A DNA stretch of 64,000 nucleotides from Methanomicrobiales archaeon (GTDB lineage: Archaea > Halobacteriota > Methanomicrobia > Methanomicrobiales > JACTUA01). Positions 40,331 to 49,366 of this stretch are shown in pieces. The notes under the pieces are model-generated. The model was not told where the DNA came from. It did no database searches and saw only the letters and a list, made by a program, of their open reading frames with translations. The first letter of the stretch is position 1. Each line of letters opens with the position of its first letter. The stretch is from contig JACTUA010000005.1 in the NCBI GenBank assembly GCA_015660865.1, positions 124,001 to 188,000 on the forward strand. Reading direction: 5' to 3'. The translations under genes and the position numbers were made by a program.

Positions 40331-42054
40331 CGGACCACCAGGAGCACGTCGCCGCTCGCGACCACGTCCCCGGTATCCACGAAGATATCTGTCACCTTCC
40401 CGTCCCGCGGGCTCGCGATGGGGTTCTCCATCTTCATGGCCTCGAGGACCATGAGGGGGTCGCCCTTCTTCACCGCCTCCCCGACCCGGACGAGCACCTT
40501 TAGCACCATCCCCTGCATGTTCGAGCGGATCCCGCCCTCGATCTCGCCCCTGGGGGCCTTCTGGCCGGCTGCCGCCCGGGAGACAACCGCCGAGCCCGCG
40601 ACCGAGATGATCCGGACCGAGTAGACCTCCCCGTCCACCTCCACCTCCATCGCAGCCGGCACATCGGGCGAGGGCCCGGGCACGGCGGACTGTCTCTGGG
40701 GAAGCTGCTCCTGCTTCTTCTCGCCCCTGAGGAACGCCGGGGCGATGGCCGGGTAGAGGATGTAGGTGAGGACATCCTCGTCCTTCTTCACGAGGCCGGC
40801 CGCCGTTGCCTCCTTCTTCATCTGCTCGTAGATGGGCTCCAGGAGATCGGCGGGCCGCACCGTGACCACCTTCTCGTCCCCGATGATCTTCCTCCGGATC
40901 TCCTCGTTGACCGGCCCGGGGGGTTTCCCGTAGAGCCCCCGCAGGTAGTCCTTCACCTCCTTCGTGACGTTCGTGTACCGCTCGCCGCCGATCAGGACGT
41001 TGAAGACCGCCTGCGACCCGACGATCTGTGACGTCGGGGTAACGAGGGGCGGGTAGCCGAGGTCCTCCCGCACCCGGGGGATCTCCAGGAGCACGTCGTC
41101 CATTCGGTTCAGGGCATCCTGCTCCTTCAGCTGGGAGACCAGGTTCGAGATCATCCCGCCCGGGAGCTGGTAGAGGAGGACGTCGCTGTCCACCCGCTCG
41201 GAGATGGGGTCGAGGATCCCGATGTACTTCTCCCGGATCGTGAGGCAGATGTTCCTCACCTCGCGGAGCGTCCGGAGATCTATCCCCGTGTCCCGGTCCG
41301 TGCCCTGGACCGAGGCCACCACGCTCTCGGTGGGGGGCTGGGAGGTCCCGAGGGAGAAGGGGGACATGGCCGTGTCCAGGATGTCCACCCCGGCCTCGAT
41401 GGCCGCCTGGTACGACATGGGGGCGATGCCTGCGGTGGAATGGGAGTGGAGGTCGACGGGGAGCTTCGTCGCCTTCTTGATCCCGGTGATGAGTTCACGG
41501 GTGGGCCCCGGCTTGATCAGCCCTGCCATGTCCTTGATGCAGATGGAGTCGCAGTCCATCCCGTGGAGCTCCTCGGCCATCGCGATGAACCCCTTTACCG
41601 AGTGAACGGGGCTCGTGGTATAGCTGATGGCCCCCTGGAGGTGGGCACCGGCCTTCTTCACCTCCTGCATGGCCTTCTTCATGTTCCGGAGGTCGTTTAA
41701 CGCGTCAAAGACCCGGAAGATGTCCACGCCCCGCCTGTGGGCGGCGGCCACGAACCTCTCCACCACGTCATCGGGGTAGTGCCGGTAACCAACCAGGTTC
41801 TGGCCCCGGAGGAGCATCTGGATGGGGGTCTTCGGGAGAACCTCCGAGAACGCCGAGAGCCGGTCCCAGGGGTCGTCGTTGCAGAACCGGATGGCCGTGT
41901 CAAAGGTCGCCCCTCCCCATGCCTCGACCGAGTAAAAGCCCGCCTTCTCGATGGCCCGGGCGAGCGGGAGGCTGTCCTCGGTCCGAAGCCGTGTCGCGAT
42001 GAGAGACTGGTGGGCGTCCCGCAGCGTGGTATCCGTGATGTGCACTCGGTGCAT
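40327..42054 (-). CDS. pycB: Pyruvate carboxylase subunit B (carboxyltransferase with biotin domain)
   Basis: A 575-residue protein: N-terminal HMGL-like carboxyltransferase ('ITDTTLRDAHQSLIATRL', 'SVEAWGGATFDTAIRF', metal site 'DLHSHSTAGIAPMSY'), a conserved oxaloacetate-decarboxylase-type middle, and a C-terminal biotinyl domain with 'VLEAMKMENPIASP', whose Lys takes biotin. ATG 42054 is preceded by 'ggaggggggagt'. The gene is followed by pycA and lies next to the biotin transport and BirA genes, the supply of its cofactor. Confidence 0.95.
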   Translation of the reverse strand: MHRVHITDTTLRDAHQSLIATRLRTEDSLPLARAIEKAGFYSVEAWGGATFDTAIRFCNDDPWDRLSAFSEVLPKTPIQMLLRGQNLVGYRHYPDDVVERFVAAAHRRGVDIFRVFDALNDLRNMKKAMQEVKKAGAHLQGAISYTTSPVHSVKGFIAMAEELHGMDCDSICIKDMAGLIKPGPTRELITGIKKATKLPVDLHSHSTAGIAPMSYQAAIEAGVDILDTAMSPFSLGTSQPPTESVVASVQGTDRDTGIDLRTLREVRNICLTIREKYIGILDPISERVDSDVLLYQLPGGMISNLVSQLKEQDALNRMDDVLLEIPRVREDLGYPPLVTPTSQIVGSQAVFNVLIGGERYTNVTKEVKDYLRGLYGKPPGPVNEEIRRKIIGDEKVVTVRPADLLEPIYEQMKKEATAAGLVKKDEDVLTYILYPAIAPAFLRGEKKQEQLPQRQSAVPGPSPDVPAAMEVEVDGEVYSVRIISVAGSAVVSRAAAGQKAPRGEIEGGIRSNMQGMVLKVLVRVGEAVKKGDPLMVLEAMKMENPIASPRDGKVTDIFVDTGDVVASGDVLLVVR

Positions 42055-42146
42055 ACTCCCCCCTCCATGGGAGACGTTCATCGGCAGGCGGGCTGAAAAG
42101 CCCAAACCTTTGAAAAATGGATGGTGCAAGTATAAAAAATATCACT

Positions 42147-42776
42147 TCAGGGCAGGAGGGCGAGAAGAGCGATCCCCACGGCGAGAGCGGCCTCCGCTCC
42201 ATCCCATCGCCCGCGGGTGAACCTCGGGCAGAGGCTCCCTCCCGCCCGGTACCCCCGGACCGCGAGGATATCCCCGATGTCCCGGGACCGGTCCAGTTCC
42301 CTCCTCACCAGGAGCCCGAGGGCCGGGACAAGGGATCTCAGGGTGATCCGCCCGCCGGTCTTGAGCCGCAGGGCAAGACGGAGCATGGCCAGGTCGCGGT
42401 CAAGGCCCTCGAGGGACTGGACCGCCATCTCGGCGATGAGCCCCAGCTCGAACCCGGTCCGGTTCCCGAGGGCCCAGGTCCCCATGTCCAGGAGCTCCCC
42501 GCCACTCCGCTCGCTGTATGCCCAGGAGGCGATGAGGAGCACCACCGAGATCCGGAAGAGATAGGAGAGGCCATTCCCACCGGAGAGGGAGACGAGGACC
42601 GCAGTTGCACAGACCAGGATGAAGAGCCCGAGGGCAGACCGCCAACGGTGGAGGGGGAGCCGGCGGGGCGTGGCAAGGAGCCACCAGGCGAGGGCGAGGA
42701 GAGCTCCCCAGGCGCTCGCAAAGGCCGCGAGGGAGAGGGCCACGGTGGAGAGGAGGGTCAGCCGGGGGTCCTGCAC
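42147..42776 (-). CDS. ecfT: Energy-coupling factor transporter transmembrane protein (EcfT)
   Basis: A 209-residue membrane protein with several hydrophobic helices and two arginine-containing cytoplasmic segments 'RALRLKTGGRITLRSL'-like and 'ELDRSRDIGDILAVRGYRAGG', the CbiQ/EcfT coupling motifs. In ECF transporters EcfT links the substrate-binding S component (BioY here) to two ATPases. It overlaps the ATPase gene upstream. Last in the unit. Confidence 0.85.
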   Translation of the reverse strand: MQDPRLTLLSTVALSLAAFASAWGALLALAWWLLATPRRLPLHRWRSALGLFILVCATAVLVSLSGGNGLSYLFRISVVLLIASWAYSERSGGELLDMGTWALGNRTGFELGLIAEMAVQSLEGLDRDLAMLRLALRLKTGGRITLRSLVPALGLLVRRELDRSRDIGDILAVRGYRAGGSLCPRFTRGRWDGAEAALAVGIALLALLP

Positions 42777-43462
42777 AGCGCATCCCTCACGTCGCCCGGG
42801 GTGATATTTTCGGGAATTATACCCTTGTCAAGGGCAGCACGGATGTACCGCGGCGGCCGTGACCACCGCCGGATGGCCTCAGGCACCCTACCCAGGGAGA
42901 CAAGCCGGCCGGCCTGGATCTCCCAGAGCTCGTCCACCCTTGGGAGGATCTCATCTTCGTGGGTGAAGATGATGGTGATCCCCTCCCGCCGTTCACCAAG
43001 CCGCCGGGAGAATGACTCCTTCCAGGCGCAGTCGAGGGAGCTGTAGGGCTCGTCCAGGATGAGGAGGTCCCACTCCCAGGCGAGGATGCACGAGAGGACC
43101 AGGCGTTTCAGCTCGCCCTGGCTGCACCGGAGGACGTCCTCCCCGCCCCTCCCCGAGAGCCCCGCGGTTTTGAGGACCGATGCAGGAAGAAGCCCCCAGG
43201 AGGCTGCCTCCCCCGCAAGGGTATCGCCCGTGATGTGGTACTCGGGGAATGGAAGGGAGAGGATCCGGGACCTGATCCCTTCCTCCCCGATCCGCCCGGC
43301 CACGGGCAGGAGCGCCCCTTCGAGGGCGAGGGCGAGGGTGGACTTCCCGCTCCCGACAGGGCCCGTGACCAGGTGGACCCCTTCGGAGAAGGTGCCCGAA
43401 GCCTCAAGCTGGAACGAGCCCCGCCGTATGATCACGTCGTCCAGAATGGCCCTCATCGACAC
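42758..43462 (-). CDS. ECF transporter ATP-binding protein 1
   Basis: A 234-residue ABC ATPase: Walker A 'GPVGSGKSTLALALEGALL', signature region 'RCSQGELKRLVLSCILAWEW', Walker B 'LLILDEPYSSLD'. It is one of two ATPases encoded in tandem with EcfT and BioY, as in complete biotin ECF transporters. Overlaps both neighbours. Confidence 0.87.
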   Translation of the reverse strand: MSMRAILDDVIIRRGSFQLEASGTFSEGVHLVTGPVGSGKSTLALALEGALLPVAGRIGEEGIRSRILSLPFPEYHITGDTLAGEAASWGLLPASVLKTAGLSGRGGEDVLRCSQGELKRLVLSCILAWEWDLLILDEPYSSLDCAWKESFSRRLGERREGITIIFTHEDEILPRVDELWEIQAGRLVSLGRVPEAIRRWSRPPRYIRAALDKGIIPENITPGDVRDALCRTPG

Positions 43463-44121
43463 CCCCAGGAGGGCGGGTGGAACGGGGTGCCGGTGAGGGC
43501 TGCAAAGACCGCTGTCGGGTTTCCGGAATGAAGGACCCGGCCCCTCTCCAGGAAGAGGATGTGATCCGCCCTGGCCGCGAGTTCCATCCGCTGGGTGGCC
43601 TGGAGGACGTGGGAGCAGGATATGCCCCTGATCAGGCCTTCCACCGTGCCGGCGCTCTCCTGGTCCAGGTTCGAATCTGTCTCGTCCAGGATCAGGATGT
43701 CAGGCTTCGCAGCGAGGGCAGCCGCAAGTGCAACCAGGGCCTTCTCGCCAGCCGAGAGATCCCTCGTCTCCCGTCCGAGGAGTTCCCCGATCCCGAGCTC
43801 CCCGGTAAGAGCCTTCACCCGTTCATCCACGAAGGGGCATGGATCGTTCCGGAACCTGAGCGGGGATGAGATCTCGTCGGAGACCCGGTGGAAGATGATC
43901 TCACGTTCAGGCTGCTCCCCCACCCACCCCACCTCCCTCGACCGCGGCGCGAGGCCGTCGATGAGGATCTCCCCCGCGACGGGGAGATCGATCCCTGCCA
44001 GGAGCCGGAGGAGGGTCGTCTTCCCGCCGCCGTTCGGCCCGATGACCGCCACTCTCCCGGCGGGAATGAGAAGGTCCGGGATCTCCAGGATCCGGTGGGA
44101 GACCCCTCGGATGGCGATCAC
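43453..44121 (-). CDS. ECF transporter ATP-binding protein 2
   Basis: A 222-residue ABC ATPase: Walker A 'GPNGGGKTTLLRLLAGI', signature 'LSAGEKALVALAAALAAKP', Walker B 'DILILDETDSNLD'. Partner of the first ATPase in the biotin ECF transporter; the two overlap by ten bases. Its own start is within four bases of the bioY stop. Confidence 0.87.
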   Translation of the reverse strand: MIAIRGVSHRILEIPDLLIPAGRVAVIGPNGGGKTTLLRLLAGIDLPVAGEILIDGLAPRSREVGWVGEQPEREIIFHRVSDEISSPLRFRNDPCPFVDERVKALTGELGIGELLGRETRDLSAGEKALVALAAALAAKPDILILDETDSNLDQESAGTVEGLIRGISCSHVLQATQRMELAARADHILFLERGRVLHSGNPTAVFAALTGTPFHPPSWGCR

Positions 44122-44627
44122 CTAAGCCGCTCCCCCAGGAGAAAGACCCCGGCGCCCTTAAGGATGTCACCAGGGAGGAACAGGAGTACTCCGACGAGCA
44201 ATGCGGCAGGGAGGGAGATACCCGCCGAGAGGAGGAGCCAGGCGGCCCCGCAGCCATAGATGATGATGGTCCCCGCAGCCAGCCCGGCGATCCGGATCAT
44301 CCGGGACCTCTTCTCGTATGCGAGCCCTGCGACCGCGGCTGCCGGAATAAAGCCGGCGAGGAACCCACCGGAGGGGCCGAGGAGGACCCCGATCCCCGAG
44401 AGGCCGGAATGGAAGACCGGGAGGTTCAGGGCCCCCAGGAGAAGATAGAGAGAGGCAGGGACGACCGCCCTGCGCTTCATCACCGGCGCGGCAAGGAGGA
44501 GGAAAAAGGTCTGGAGGGTAACGGGGACCGGCCCGACGGGGAAGGCGGCCCAGGCACCCGCGGCGAGGAGGGCGATGAAGGTTGCGGACCGGGCAAGGAG
44601 AGCGGTGCGCTCGGGGTTTCCGTGCAT
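44118..44627 (-). CDS. bioY: BioY, biotin transport S component
   Basis: A 169-residue protein with six hydrophobic segments and BioY motifs 'PVGPVPVTLQTFFLLLA', 'YLLLGALNLPVFHSGLSG' and 'GPSGGFLAGFIPAA'. It binds biotin and works with EcfT and two EcfA ATPases, all encoded directly downstream. Forms a single unit with birA. Confidence 0.93.
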   Translation of the reverse strand: MHGNPERTALLARSATFIALLAAGAWAAFPVGPVPVTLQTFFLLLAAPVMKRRAVVPASLYLLLGALNLPVFHSGLSGIGVLLGPSGGFLAGFIPAAAVAGLAYEKRSRMIRIAGLAAGTIIIYGCGAAWLLLSAGISLPAALLVGVLLFLPGDILKGAGVFLLGERLR

Positions 44628-44633
44628 GGGACA

Positions 44634-45614
44634 CTAGATGTGGCGGCAGTCCCCGGCGATGACCCGCTCCACGGCCCCCGTCTCCTTTCTCACGAGGAGT
44701 GCCCCGAACTCGTCGATATCCACCGCCTCCCCCTCGAAGGTCTTTGCAAGGGTCGTGATCCTGACCCGGTGGCCCAGGGTGAGGGAGAGGCTCCGCCACT
44801 CCCGGACGATGGCCTCGTACTCCCCGGCCTCGAGGAGCTCGTAGTGGCGCTCGAACTCCCGAAGGACCGTGGCCAGGAATGCGGGCCGGTCCACCTCCCT
44901 CCCGAGCTCGGCGGAGAGGGAGGTGACGGCGGCCCGGAGCCCGGGGTCGAGGCGGGCGATGCTGATGTTTGCGTCGATCCCGAGCCCGAGGAGGGTATAG
45001 TTGACGACGGCATTCTCGGCGGAGAGCTCGAGGAGGAGGCCGGCCACCTTCTTGTCGCCGATGAAGATGTCGTTCGGCCACTTGATCAGGGCCCCGAGAT
45101 CGAGGTCCTTTCTTACGGCCCGGGCCACCGCGATCGCGGCCGCCATGGTCACCATGAAGACCCGGTCGATGGGTATCTTCGGCGCGAGGATGATGGTGGT
45201 CCAGATGCCCCCGGGCGGGGATGCCCATGCCCGCCCGAGCCGCCCCTGTCCCCCCGTCTGCTCCTCGGCGATGACCATCGTCCCGTGGAGCTGGGCCGGG
45301 TCCTGCCTGCAGGCGAGGTCCCGTGCGATCCAGGTGGTGGATTCGGTCGTCTCCAGGTACTTCATCCGCCGGCCGATGAACTTCGTCCCGAGGTGCTTCT
45401 GGATCTCGTAGGGAAGGAGGCGGCCCGACCGCTTCGTGAGCTGGTACAGGTCCTTCCTTGGCTCTGCGATGGCGTAGCCGAGGGCACGGAGCCGGTCCAC
45501 CGCCTCGGTGACCCGGGACCGGGGGATCCCGAGGGAGGCGGTGATGGTGTCGGCCGGGGCGCTCCCCCCGCCCTCGTCCAGGACCCTGAGCACATCGAAG
45601 GCCGGATCGTCCAT
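44634..45614 (-). CDS. birA: BirA, biotin--[acetyl-CoA/pyruvate carboxylase] ligase with regulator domain
   Basis: A 326-residue bifunctional protein: N-terminal winged-helix DNA-binding domain (residues 1-70), then the ligase: 'EQTGGQGRLGRAWASPPGG' (about 110), 'LIKWPNDIFIGDKKVAGLL', and the C-terminal SH3-like domain. It makes biotinyl-AMP and attaches biotin to PycB. The HTH suggests it represses biotin uptake when biotin is plentiful, as in bacteria. Direct operon neighbour of bioY. Confidence 0.92.
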   Translation of the reverse strand: MDDPAFDVLRVLDEGGGSAPADTITASLGIPRSRVTEAVDRLRALGYAIAEPRKDLYQLTKRSGRLLPYEIQKHLGTKFIGRRMKYLETTESTTWIARDLACRQDPAQLHGTMVIAEEQTGGQGRLGRAWASPPGGIWTTIILAPKIPIDRVFMVTMAAAIAVARAVRKDLDLGALIKWPNDIFIGDKKVAGLLLELSAENAVVNYTLLGLGIDANISIARLDPGLRAAVTSLSAELGREVDRPAFLATVLREFERHYELLEAGEYEAIVREWRSLSLTLGHRVRITTLAKTFEGEAVDIDEFGALLVRKETGAVERVIAGDCRHI

Positions 45615-45615
45615 G

Positions 45616-46038
45616 TTACCTCTTCGCGCCGACCTGCTCCGAGGGGAGGGGGCAGGGGTCCTTCCCGCAGACCTGCTTCATGATGGCGCTCTGGTGCTCC
45701 ATGAGGGTCGCGAGGTCGAAGATGCCCGTGATGTCGACGACGCCGATGGCCCCGACGGCCTCGCCCCGTTCGTTCCTCACGGGTGAGACGACCACCGGAA
45801 CTCCCTTGTAGGCCCCGGACCCGGGGGTCTTTTTGAGGAGCCGGTTCTTCTCGATGGCCTCCTGCAGGGTGGGGCCGGTGAACGCCATGTCCACGACCTT
45901 CCCTTCCTCGATCCTGATCCCCGGGTGATCCCTCGAGCGTGCGGTGACCGGGAGCCGGTTGAGGAGCTCGTGGAGGGAGAGGAGAAGAGGCTTCCAGTCC
46001 TCTGACGTGGAACCTGCCGAGATGACGGGGTCTCTCAT
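45616..46038 (-). CDS. DUF2111 protein of methanogens
   Basis: A 140-residue cytoplasmic protein with 'NRLPVTARSRDHPGIRIEEG', 'GPTLQEAIEKNRLLKKTPGSG' and 'ERGEAVGAIGVVDITGIFDL'. DUF2111 occurs in methanogenic archaea and its role is unknown; the strand order is reminiscent of small ligand-binding domains. It precedes birA by one base, so it is in that operon. ATG 46038 is preferred to a long open frame upstream. Confidence 0.7.
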   Translation of the reverse strand: MRDPVISAGSTSEDWKPLLLSLHELLNRLPVTARSRDHPGIRIEEGKVVDMAFTGPTLQEAIEKNRLLKKTPGSGAYKGVPVVVSPVRNERGEAVGAIGVVDITGIFDLATLMEHQSAIMKQVCGKDPCPLPSEQVGAKR

Positions 46039-46069
46039 GGAACCATCCTCACACACTCTCTCCCATCCC

Positions 46070-46648
46070 CTACAATAAGGCTTCCTCCCCGCCGCAGGAG
46101 AAGGAGGCGAGGAAACCCCTTGAGGGATACTCGTGGATGGTCGCGGCGAGGACGAGTCCCTTCCCCACACACTTCTCCACGACCACGGCCTCCCCCCCAT
46201 CGGCAGTGGCAACCGCCGTCCCGTCGTGCTCGGGGAACGTGCCATCACACTCGATGGCAAGGGGATCGTACCCTTCCACGAGGCTCGCCCAGGGGCTCCC
46301 GGGGGCGAAGGTGATGCGCCGGGGGGCATAGCTGTGCCGGTAGGTGAGCCCGAAGGGCAGCCAGTCATAGGCCCCGGGCCGCTCGTCCGCCGCCCCGAAG
46401 ACAAGGATCCTTCCCCCGGATTCCAGGAACCGCTCGATCCGGCGGGAAGATGCCCGGAGGGCCGGAAGGAGCCTGGAGTAGAGGGGATTCCCGAACCCGG
46501 TGGGGATGACGATTGCGGTGAACCTCCCCTTGTAGAAGGGCGAGGCGAGGAGCTGGGGGGTGACCAGCTCGCAGCAGCCGGTGCACTCCTCGATAAGCCG
46601 GGTGAAGATCTGGGGCGAGTCCCAGAGGAAGCCCGTCCTTGCGATCAC
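46070..46648 (-). CDS. Hypothetical protein with glutamine-amidotransferase-like fold
   Basis: A 192-residue protein with a Rossmann-like beginning ('FTAIVIPTGFGNPLYSRLL', then 'FLESGGRILVFGAADE') that resembles class I amidotransferase-like folds (ThuA or BPL-N types), but no catalytic Cys in the usual place. The end has strands with 'VGKGLVLAATIHEYPSRGF'. Four bases overlap rtcB upstream. Likely conserved in methanogens; function not known. Confidence 0.6.
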   Translation of the reverse strand: MIARTGFLWDSPQIFTRLIEECTGCCELVTPQLLASPFYKGRFTAIVIPTGFGNPLYSRLLPALRASSRRIERFLESGGRILVFGAADERPGAYDWLPFGLTYRHSYAPRRITFAPGSPWASLVEGYDPLAIECDGTFPEHDGTAVATADGGEAVVVEKCVGKGLVLAATIHEYPSRGFLASFSCGGEEALL

Positions 46649-48078
46649 CCCTTGATCACCCCGAGGGGGACGAGCTTCGCGACGAGCCGGGAGATGCCGA
46701 GGGCATCCACGACCCGCACCACCTCCTCGGAGGGCTTGTACACCTGGGGGGCCTCCTCGGCGATGGAGGCCTCGGACGGGGCACGGACGATGATCCCTTC
46801 CCGTGCGAGCTGGTCCCGGATGTCCCTCCCCCGCACGTCCTTCTTCGCCTGGGTCCGCGAGGTCACCCGGCCTGCGCCGTGGCAGGTGGACCCGAAGGTC
46901 TTCTCCATTGCGATAGCGGTGCCGCAGAGGAGGAACGAGGGGGTCCCCATCGAGCCCGGGATGATGACCGGCTGGCCGGTCTCAGCGAACTCCGAGGGAA
47001 GATCCGGGGAGCCCGGCCCGAAGGCCCGGGTCGCACCCTTCCGGTGGACGCAGACCTGCACCTCCTTCCCATCCACTCGGTGGACCTCCATCTTGGCCAC
47101 GTTGTGGGCTACATCGTAGACGAGGGGCATCTGCTCGTACTTGATCCCGTAGAGCTTCACGAGCACCTTGCGGGTCATGTCGGTGATCATCTGCCGGTTC
47201 GCCCACGCGTAGTTGGCGGCGGCCGCCATGCCGCCGAAGTACGCCTTTCCCTCCGGAGAGGTGATGGGGGCACAGGCGAGCTGCCGGTCGGGGAGCTGGA
47301 TCCCGTACTTCTTCGTGGCCGCCTCCAGGTTCCTGAGATGGTCGGTACAGACCTGGTGGCCAAGTCCCCGGGAGCCGCAGTGGATCATGACCGCGACCTG
47401 CCCCCGCGATACGCCGAAGAGCGAGGCTGCCTTCTGGTCGTAGATCTCCTTCACCTCCTGGATCTCCAGGAAGTGGTTCCCGGACCCGAGCGTCCCCGAC
47501 TGGGGGAAGCCCCGCTGCCGGGCCTTCTGGCTCACCGAGGCGGTATCCGCCCCCTTCATCGCCCCCTGCTCCTCGCACCGTGCGATGTCCCCGGGGACAC
47601 CGTACCCGTGGTCCACCGCCCACCGTGCCCCTGCGAGCATCATCTCCTCAAGCTCCCGGCCCGAGAGCCGGAGGTCCGCCTTTGCCCCGACGCCCGTCGG
47701 GACCGCCTGGTAGAGCCGCTCCACGAGCTCCCGCCGGTTCTTCAGGTCCTGGACGGAGAGAGGTGTTGCGAGGAGCCGGACGCCGCAGTTGATGTCAAAC
47801 CCGACCCCGCCGGGGGAGATGACCCCGGTGGAGATATCGAAGGCCGCCACGCCCCCGATGGGGAAGCCGTAGCCCCAGTGGATATCGGGCATGGCGAGGG
47901 CGTACTTCACGATGCCCGGCATGGTGGCAACGTTCGCGAGCTGCTGGATGGCGCCTGACTCCAGGCTCTTCCTGAGCGCCTCCGAGAGGAAGAACCGGCC
48001 CGGGACCCGCATACCGGGGGTGAAACCGACAGGAACCTCCCACTCGTAGTCCGTGATCCTCTTTACCCCGTCACCCAT
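46645..48078 (-). CDS. rtcB: RtcB, tRNA-splicing RNA ligase
   Basis: A 477-residue RtcB: 'LANVATMPGIVKYALAMPDI', 'HWGYGFPIGGVAAFD', the metal and guanylylation core 'GGVGFDINCGVRLL', 'MIHCGSRGLGHQVCTDHLR' and the C-terminal 'STCHGAGRVTSRTQAKKDVR'. It joins tRNA exons after intron removal using GTP and Mn. The archease gene lies ten bases upstream. The tRNA-Met intron in this window needs such an activity. Confidence 0.96.
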   Translation of the reverse strand: MGDGVKRITDYEWEVPVGFTPGMRVPGRFFLSEALRKSLESGAIQQLANVATMPGIVKYALAMPDIHWGYGFPIGGVAAFDISTGVISPGGVGFDINCGVRLLATPLSVQDLKNRRELVERLYQAVPTGVGAKADLRLSGRELEEMMLAGARWAVDHGYGVPGDIARCEEQGAMKGADTASVSQKARQRGFPQSGTLGSGNHFLEIQEVKEIYDQKAASLFGVSRGQVAVMIHCGSRGLGHQVCTDHLRNLEAATKKYGIQLPDRQLACAPITSPEGKAYFGGMAAAANYAWANRQMITDMTRKVLVKLYGIKYEQMPLVYDVAHNVAKMEVHRVDGKEVQVCVHRKGATRAFGPGSPDLPSEFAETGQPVIIPGSMGTPSFLLCGTAIAMEKTFGSTCHGAGRVTSRTQAKKDVRGRDIRDQLAREGIIVRAPSEASIAEEAPQVYKPSEEVVRVVDALGISRLVAKLVPLGVIKG

Positions 48079-48087
48079 GGATCTCCC

Positions 48088-48495
48088 TCATACGTCTGCG
48101 ATGATTTCCAGTATATAGCTCTCACCCTCCCTATATATGGAGAGGCCGGAGTACGAGATCCCCTTGATCTCTGCCCCTCCCCCGTGCTTCTCCCTCCGGA
48201 ACTCCTCGCCCCGGCAGAGGGCCGTGAGCCTGTTCCCCAGGATCTCGACCTCGAAGGAGCAGAACGCGATGGACTCGGCATCTGAGAGGTAGAGGAGCTC
48301 GGAGAGGAAATCTGCAAGGAGGGACTCGGTATCTGCCGCCTCCACCTCCACCCTGCGCACGACCCCTTCCGGCGTGCAGTTCGGGGCCATGGTCTCGCAG
48401 ACCGCCCGGGCCGCCTCCTCAAAGGCCTCCGCGAGAGTCCGTCCCCTCACCCTGAACTTCACGTCGGCCGTATGGTCGAGAACCTCGTAGGGCAT
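48088..48495 (-). CDS. Archease, RtcB activator
   Basis: A 135-residue archease: 'YEVLDHTADVKFRVRGRTLA' start, 'EAARAVCETMAP', 'LSDAESIAFCSFEVEIL', C-terminal 'GISYSGLSIYREGESYILEI'. It lowers the barrier for guanylylation of RtcB and allows multiple turnover. Cotranscribed with rtcB. Confidence 0.9.
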   Translation of the reverse strand: MPYEVLDHTADVKFRVRGRTLAEAFEEAARAVCETMAPNCTPEGVVRRVEVEAADTESLLADFLSELLYLSDAESIAFCSFEVEILGNRLTALCRGEEFRREKHGGGAEIKGISYSGLSIYREGESYILEIIADV

Positions 48496-48499
48496 ACCG

Positions 48500-48766
48500 T
48501 CAGAACCGGTCCAGGAAACGGGGGATCATCCCGGCGTGGATGGTATCGTTGTACCGGGCCTGGTACCGTGAGACGTAGACCGTCCAGTCCCCCACCGGGA
48601 TACTGAGGTCGGTCGGCTTCGGCGGGTGGAGGGAGGTGGGGAGGAGGATGGGGCCCCCGCAGGAGGTGCAGACCCGCATGTCGTGCTGCCGCTTCCGGAC
48701 ATAGGATCGCACCTCGTCGGTAACCCGGATCCCGTCAGCAGCCGGTGGTGGAAAGGACCGGTCCAT
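48500..48766 (-). CDS. Small protein with CxxC motif
   Basis: An 88-residue protein with 'MRVCTSCGGPILLPTSLHPP', a zinc-ribbon-like half site (one CxxC), and a C-terminal 'YNDTIHAGMIPRFLDRF'. Four bases separate it from the archease gene, hence it is probably in the same unit. Function unknown; the CxxC may bind metal if it dimerises. Confidence 0.55.
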   Translation of the reverse strand: MDRSFPPPAADGIRVTDEVRSYVRKRQHDMRVCTSCGGPILLPTSLHPPKPTDLSIPVGDWTVYVSRYQARYNDTIHAGMIPRFLDRF

Positions 48767-48811
48767 GGGGAGCGTTGCACCGGGAGGGTAAAAAAGGTGC
48801 TGGGTTCGCGT

Positions 48812-49123
48812 TCAGGCGACGAGCAGCTGGGTCACCACGTCCACGTACTCCTCCCTGAGCTCGTAGACGGCATAGGGGCTGTCCTGCTGCTTCCTGACAT
48901 GGAGGATCCCGATCCGGGAGGCGATGATCCCCACCATGGAGGCAAGGGCATGGTAGCTCACGGAGAAACGCCGGGTGAGGGCCTCGTAGATCCTCGGGAT
49001 GGTGAGGGAGCGGAGGCGCAGGAAGAGGCCGAGGACCTCCCGCCGTATCCCGGTCCTGTCCCGGAGCAGGTAGCCCCGCAGGCGTCTCCGGATCTCTCTC
49101 CTGATGCCCTCTCTGGATCCCAT
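48812..49123 (-). CDS. DUF2551 protein (helix-turn-helix-like)
   Basis: A 103-residue basic protein with 'REIRRRLRGYLLRDRTGIRR', 'LTIPRIYEALTRRFSVSYHA' and 'SMVGIIASRIGILHVRKQ'; the pattern of three helices plus a wing fits a winged-helix domain and the DUF2551 family of methanogens. A TATA-like 'aaataaag' on the minus strand lies about 25 bases upstream of ATG 49123. The 49124-49360 stretch upstream holds GC-rich hairpins but no clear gene. Confidence 0.7.
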   Translation of the reverse strand: MGSREGIRREIRRRLRGYLLRDRTGIRREVLGLFLRLRSLTIPRIYEALTRRFSVSYHALASMVGIIASRIGILHVRKQQDSPYAVYELREEYVDVVTQLLVA

Positions 49124-49366
49124 ACGAGCCACATTCTTCAGCGCTTTATTTAACCGTTGTCATTTGCACTTTTTCGGGGAGAAAAATGTGCCCGGGGCGC
49201 TCCCGACGGGGAGGAGGGAGTGCTCCGGTGTACCCGTTTCGAGGAGGAAGGTGTGCGAGGAGCATCCCTGACGACGAGAAATAGGTGCCGAGCATCCCTT
49301 CCGGGGAGGACGGGATGTGAGGTGCTCCTTCGCACCGCGGTGGAGGGGGGATGCAGAAAATCCCAA

